A DNA stretch of 13,378 nucleotides, taken from assembly GCA_003024985.2 (NCBI GenBank), contig PXIH01S0002517.1. One strand, given 5' to 3'. Shown piece by piece: positions 9,480-13,378 of the stretch. The notes under the pieces were generated by a model. That model was not told the DNA's origin, made no database searches, and was given only the letters and a program-made list of their open reading frames with translations. The stretch's first letter is position 1. Every line of letters begins with the position of its first letter. The DNA comes from Euperipatoides rowelli. Taxonomy: Eukaryota > Onychophora > Udeonychophora > Euonychophora > Peripatopsidae. The position numbers were made by a program, and so were the translations under genes.

Positions 9480-10362
9480 CTTAAGACTAGTGCTGGGCGA
9501 TTAGTAGAAATTACTAATCAATTAAACAAAATGTAAATAATCACGATTATGCAGCTAATTGATTAATTAAATATCCCCTTCCTCAAAATCAATAAGTTTC
9601 AAAAGTTTTAAAATACTTATAAATGTTTAATTTAATAATGACATTTCTGGCAACAAAATATTTCTCAGTCACCAGAAATTAGATTTATATGCCTAATTAT
9701 TTCTTGGTTAAAAAGGAGGTGGAAGGGGAAAGCAAACAGTATTAAGTTTTGTCTAAAAAAAAGGCAACAACTTTCTCTTCTTAATAACTATAAAATAGGA
9801 TGGATTACAAATTCTAGAGAAAAGGGGGTGGGGGATACCCCCTTTTCTCTAGAATTCGTAATCCATCCTATTTATAGTTATTTAATTTAGAACCTTTGAG
9901 CACACAATAGCTGAATACCAATTACACGTTCAAAAAAAAAAAAAAAAAAGGTTCCAATTATTAAAAATTTGATTTACTATTAATGAATCATGGTGATTAT
10001 CTCGGAACTATGGGAAACAAGATAAATGTGGCATTTTAAAAGTACCGTAAGAATGATTAAGTGTAACATCCAATATCAAATGGCTAAAATAAATGCTGCT
10101 TTTAATGTTTTGGCTAAATTCATTTCTTGAAATTAAAATAAATTTTGACTGGTAATTTACAATACCTATTCACATTTATAGTAATAGCCATTTTTTTAAC
10201 AGTACGATTATTTTATTAGGAGTTTAGGTCAAAAAGCAACAAATTCAATACCTGATGCTTTTAAATTTTAATGGCAACAATCGAGTAATTGATTGTTGCA
10301 TAATGACAATAGAGTTTAATCAAATCAAATATTTGATTTAAACACCCAGCACTACTTAAGAC
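9480..10362. mobile_element. hAT-type non-autonomous transposon, 867 bp (9488-10354) with perfect 8-bp target-site duplication
   Basis: The element begins TAGTGCTGGGCG at 9488 and ends with CCCAGCACTA at 10354, a perfect 10-bp terminal inverted repeat that continues with weaker matches to about 16 bp. It is flanked on both sides by CTTAAGAC (9480-9487 and 10355-10362), a perfect 8-bp duplication. TAGTGCTGGGCGATTA-like ends and 8-bp duplications are characteristic of the hAT superfamily. Subterminal segments on both ends also mirror each other around TGATTATGCA/AATTGATT-type words (about 9537-9565 left, about 10275-10302 right). No transposase frame is present. A long hairpin (9783-9882) and an 18-A run (9932-9949) lie inside. 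The intact duplication suggests a fairly young insertion. Confidence 0.88.
9783..9882. repeat. Long near-perfect inverted repeat (46-nt and 45-nt arms, 9-nt loop)
   Basis: The left arm 9783-9828 and right arm 9838-9882 are reverse complements except for one substitution (A at 9810 against the complement of C at 9858) and one single-base length difference in an A/T run. The loop is TGGGGGATA (9829-9837). The arms contain TCTAGA near the loop side, and AGGATGGATTAC/GTAATCCATCCT further out. Any transcript crossing it would fold into a stem of about 45 bp. It is nested inside the hAT-type element at 9488-10354. Origin by a template-switch event or as a tiny nested foldback element are both possible. 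Confidence 0.92.
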
Positions 10363-11909
10363 TAAGTTTTAAATTTGACTAAAGAGATGGAGATTATTTG
10401 TGCTATACAAAATAATACTTAATATATTTTTTTTTTAATTAAGTCTTATTTCGACATATTTTTTACTAGGCCATCCTAGTCACAGTTTTTTTATATACAG
10501 TTCATATCTACTGGAATTAAATTTAAATTATTTCAATTCATAGTAACTGTACAGAAATGTCTTAAAAAATGTTTTTATTATATTAATAAATATACAAAAG
10601 TATAAATATATGTTTATTATACTAAACATTTAGTTATCTTTACAAAAAAAAAAATACAATGATGATTCTTGTACATGCTGCTAATGAATATTTAGGAAAT
10701 CAAAGCCAATTTTTTTAGTCTACCTAGCAAACTCTGGAGCTCCATTTAACCCAGAATCTACCATCAGTTGTTAAAGGTTGGGTGAATGAGGTTGTATAAA
10801 AATGATCTAAAACAAACAGATTTCACTTCTTAACATTAGGGTTAGGACAGTTATTTATCTTTTAGAAGAGTTGGGATGAAGGTTAGGACTGTAAAAAAAA
10901 ATGAGCTAGCTATTTTAGTCATGTGACCTGCACTCATCCCATTGGTTGGTTTCAGGTTAAAGGAGATTCACAATTTGCTGGCCAACAAAGTTTTTTTTTT
11001 TTTGTGGCTTCAGGAATATGATTTTGCTTTATCAAATGACATTTTTTTTATTATTCTTAAATAAAAGTTTTTTTCTTTCTAAATGATATTTAAAAAAAAA
11101 AAAAAAAATCTTTTGCATACTAAATATACAAAATAAAAAATATATAGAAAATGAATATACAGTATGTATATAAGAAATAGTCACTTCAAATGTTCCCGTC
11201 AAGGGCTGCTTATGAAGTACCGGGTAAATCAAAGTTAATCTCTTAGTCCTTTATAGGAACCATGATTTAAATATTTTATCAAAGGACTTTTAAAAAGAAA
11301 TAAAAAACATGTGTTATGCCTCAACTAATCTATTATCTAGCTGCCATAGTTTTCCATGCCCAAACTATGATCATTAAGTACTTGTAAAAATTCTGGTTTT
11401 TTAATTGTCAATGGGAGCCAAGAGCTAACCATGTTTTTAATATTGTTGTATAATGTCTGTGACGTATTCATCTCCCATTGGCTGAATAAAATTAATCTAA
11501 GATGGTAACTTATAATGGACACCAACTTGAAGGTGAGAGATAGGTGTGTTCCATAGTTGTTATGATGTCAAAACGTACATAAAAAATGTTTAAATGACAC
11601 TGTCCAATTTCTAAGCAACAAAAAATGTGATCATGCTAAGACTAACGATGTTGTGTAAAATTGTGTGACTACATTAAATGTAGAATTCAAATTTGAATTG
11701 ATTGATACAAGTTTTATCAACACAAAGTGAAATTCTAATAGGCTAATTTTAATGAAAGTGAAATTTTTTTTAATACTTTTCATTAATTCACTTGCCGTCA
11801 AATGGAACTAAAAGAAATTGTTGTTTGATATTAAGACACATTTTTTATATTAGATGAATTCTAAATTCTAATCAAGAAAAAATTGATTTGGATAACCTTA
11901 ATGAAGGAG
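10363..11909. other. AT-rich non-coding stretch with small palindromes
   Basis: I see no supported gene. It contains a 16-bp perfect palindrome AATTCAAATTTGAATT (11684-11699), an 8-bp inverted repeat AGTCCTTT/AAAGGACT (about 11245 and about 11283), two GGTTAGGACWGT words (about 10840-10890), and two CATTGG (inverted CCAAT) words near 10940 and 11475. Short frames near 11032-11232 and 11337-11525 on the minus strand have no recognisable domains. Confidence 0.5.
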
Positions 11910-12245
11910 CATGGCGGTTTAAAAGATAGGAAAGAAGGGGTGTTCGTCGTATATATTATATATAACCCCTTGTGGTGCTTGGTTGGAAATGTGCGGAGAA
12001 TTTTTTTTTGCCATTGTGGTCGTGTCGAAAATATTAAGACTCATTTTTAATCTGTTGAACAAGATTTGTTGCAGGCTTTAAATTATAATACAATTAGAGA
12101 GTATGTATTTTTAGAAAGCTACCACGAACAGGTCTGTTGCAAATATTTATAGTATTTAAAAACAACAATGGCTCGTCAAAGTTGAAAATATATGACAGAT
12201 GTGGAAGTGGCTAAAATAATTATTAGAAAACACTAGTTCTATTGG
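11910..12245 (+). other. CpG-rich patch with a possible decayed transposase start or unannotated first exon
   Basis: About nine CpG dinucleotides fall in roughly 340 bp, whereas most of the window has very few. The patch starts with CATGGCGG (11910-11917), similar to YY1/initiator sites, followed by a TATA-like run (11951-11963). At 12168 an ATG in a CAACA context opens a short frame MARQS-stop-KYMTDVEVAKIIIRKH-stop (12168-12236). The order Met-Ala-Arg-Gln followed by a (T)D(x)EVA-Ile motif is loosely like the start of piggyBac-type transposases. That resemblance is weak and unverified. It could equally be a chance frame, or the edge of a promoter for a gene transcribed rightwards. Confidence 0.25.
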
Positions 12246-12400
12246 CGCTTTTTATTATAATAATTATTGAAAATCAACTAAAATAATAAATGAAGTAATC
12301 TTTTTTTTAAATAGCAAAATGTAGTTATTAATTGGGTATTTTGAACATTAAATTCAGTTAATTTATTAGAAACGCAAATGAATAATTAGTTCTAGGCTAT

Positions 12401-12605
12401 ATCAGAGGGGAGGGAAGAGGGCTATTGCCCTGGGCCTCACAATTTTAGGGGCCTCGATCTATAGAAAATATTTATCTGCCTACATAACAAGGAGCCCTTA
12501 AAAGATTACATTTTCCCGTTCCCATTGTTTTAAATTTTGAAGGGCGTCAAAAATATGTTGCCAAAGGCCTCACATTTTCTCTGAAAGGCCCTGGTTTTCC
12601 CTATG
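12401..12605. repeat. Probable decayed repeat or transposon fragment with GGCCTCACA units
   Basis: The segment is locally G+C-rich and carries two direct GGCCTCACA copies (12433-12441 and 12566-12574), each followed by ATTTT-like sequence and a second GGCC block (GGGGCCTCG; AAGGCCCTGG). A pair like this, with GGGCCT-rich words, resembles termini and subtermini of decayed DNA transposons, but I found no clear terminal repeats or target-site duplication. The class is left open. Confidence 0.35.
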
Positions 12606-13136
12606 CATGTTTCGACCTACCACATAAAACTACATTTTGCTATTTAAAAAAAAAAAAAAATTGCTTCATTAATGATTTTAGTTAATTTTCACCAATTAAC
12701 ACGAAGCAAGTAATTTTAGAAGTTTGTCTAATATTTTTTTTCTATTTAGACAATTCCGTCTAGAAATGCTATTACTACTACACTTGTTTTTGTTTTTTTT
12801 ACTTGTTTAAAAATAAATATACTTACTATTTATATAAAAATAATTACGTAACTTAGATTATATACAGCAAGTATTTTGTTTCAAAAAATCAATTTGGGAT
12901 AAATAATTATTTTACTCAATGTAAATTATTCTATTAATTATAAGAATCTCCAAAATTGGTCGGTTTCAGCCAGTATTAACAAGTTAAATCTTTGTGACAT
13001 ACTTTAATATTACTATGGGTTGTCCACCTATTAAACGTAATGGATTATTATTTTGTCCAATTAAAAAAAATTATTGAAGATCCTCTTTCTAGAAAAGTAT
13101 GATTGTTCATATTTAATTAATTAGTTTATTAACACA
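12606..13136. other. AT-rich non-coding stretch
   Basis: I see only AT-rich sequence with A and T runs, and no gene, RNA or bounded repeat. Confidence 0.55.
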
Positions 13137-13378
13137 CAGTGTAGAGCCCTAAATTGTTAGAGCCAGGGGTATCTGAATTAAGGCAGCCTGGGAGCCATGG
13201 CTCCTAATAAAAATGATCTGGCGACTAATTAATTTTAATGTTTAATGACCTTCCCCAATAACATCAGTATAATAAAGTTTGTTAAAATTAAATACATAAG
13301 TTACAAATAGTTTTTCATGCTTTATCAATAATTGTTACCAAGCTTAAAATAACTTGATGATAAATTTGAATGGTCCAG
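13137..13378. mobile_element. Possible left end of a hAT-type element, truncated by the window edge
   Basis: CAGTGTAGAGCCC at 13137 has the CAGTG start of many hAT termini. It is followed by GGAGCCATGGCTCC (13191-13204), a 14-bp perfect palindrome, and a GGCGACTAATT segment. GGAGCC...GGCTCCTAA-rich ends occur in known non-autonomous hATs, which is from memory and not a search. The right terminus would lie beyond the window, so no duplication can be checked; the candidate left copy would be TTAACACA (13129-13136). Confidence 0.4.

Noticed and set aside
10838-10852. TTAGGGTTAGG, a telomere-like word
   Set aside because: Fewer than two repeat units; too short to call an interstitial telomere.
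10915-10950. Promoter-like cluster with GTCATGTGACC (E-box) and inverted CCAAT
   Set aside because: No downstream coding frame or CpG enrichment, so it is not reported as a promoter.
11337-11525. 62-codon minus-strand frame with mixed composition
   Set aside because: The peptide looks less biased than other chance frames, but I recognise no family and see no splice signals in support.

Overview
This window looks like nuclear DNA from an animal. It is very AT-rich (about a quarter G+C by eye), full of A/T homopolymers, almost free of long open frames, and packed with small eukaryotic transposable elements. The only convincing protein-coding sequence is one exon at 2181-2630 (+). It starts directly after an AG splice acceptor and runs 149 codons to a TAA. 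It reads as the C-terminal part of the mitochondrial nuclease EXOG: the end of the DNA/RNA non-specific nuclease fold followed by the EXOG-specific C-terminal extension. Everything left of it (1-2180) is best read as the last EXOG intron. The 5' exons, with the mitochondrial presequence and catalytic motif, lie outside the window. I cannot name the species. Base composition, tRNA-derived SINEs and hAT miniature elements fit an invertebrate or basal deuterostome, but this is inference.

Layout. 1-2180: EXOG intron carrying a 286-bp hAT-type miniature element (1244-1529) and a C14A17 tract (1682-1712). 2181-2630: EXOG terminal exon. 2631 to about 2800: 3' UTR with an AATAAA at 2773-2778. 2800-4333: featureless AT-rich DNA. 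4334-5228: a hAT-type non-autonomous transposon with near-perfect 8-bp target-site duplications and clusters of AAGTAC/GTACTT subterminal words. 5229-6840: AT-rich DNA with repeated short words. 6841-6951 (-) and 7581-7981 (+): two tRNA-headed SINEs in opposite orientation, the second apparently full length with a 3' hairpin and A-tail. 7982-9487: AT-rich DNA with a C17A11 tract. 9488-10354: a second hAT-type element with a perfect 8-bp duplication (CTTAAGAC) and, nested inside, a near-perfect 46-bp-arm hairpin. 10363-11909: AT-rich DNA with small palindromes. 11910-12245: a locally CpG-rich patch, either an unannotated promoter or first exon or a decayed transposon. 12401-12605: a GGCCTCACA-bearing repeat fragment. 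13137-end: probable left end of another hAT-type element cut by the window edge.

No bacterial-style operons, CRISPR arrays, rRNAs or functional tRNAs are visible, and no new multi-gene system is evident. The main points of interest are the cluster of hAT-type miniature elements, the nested long hairpin, the complete-looking SINE with a stem-loop tail, and several unexpectedly repeated short words (TACCGGTA, TATAGCCTAA, ACTGTA).
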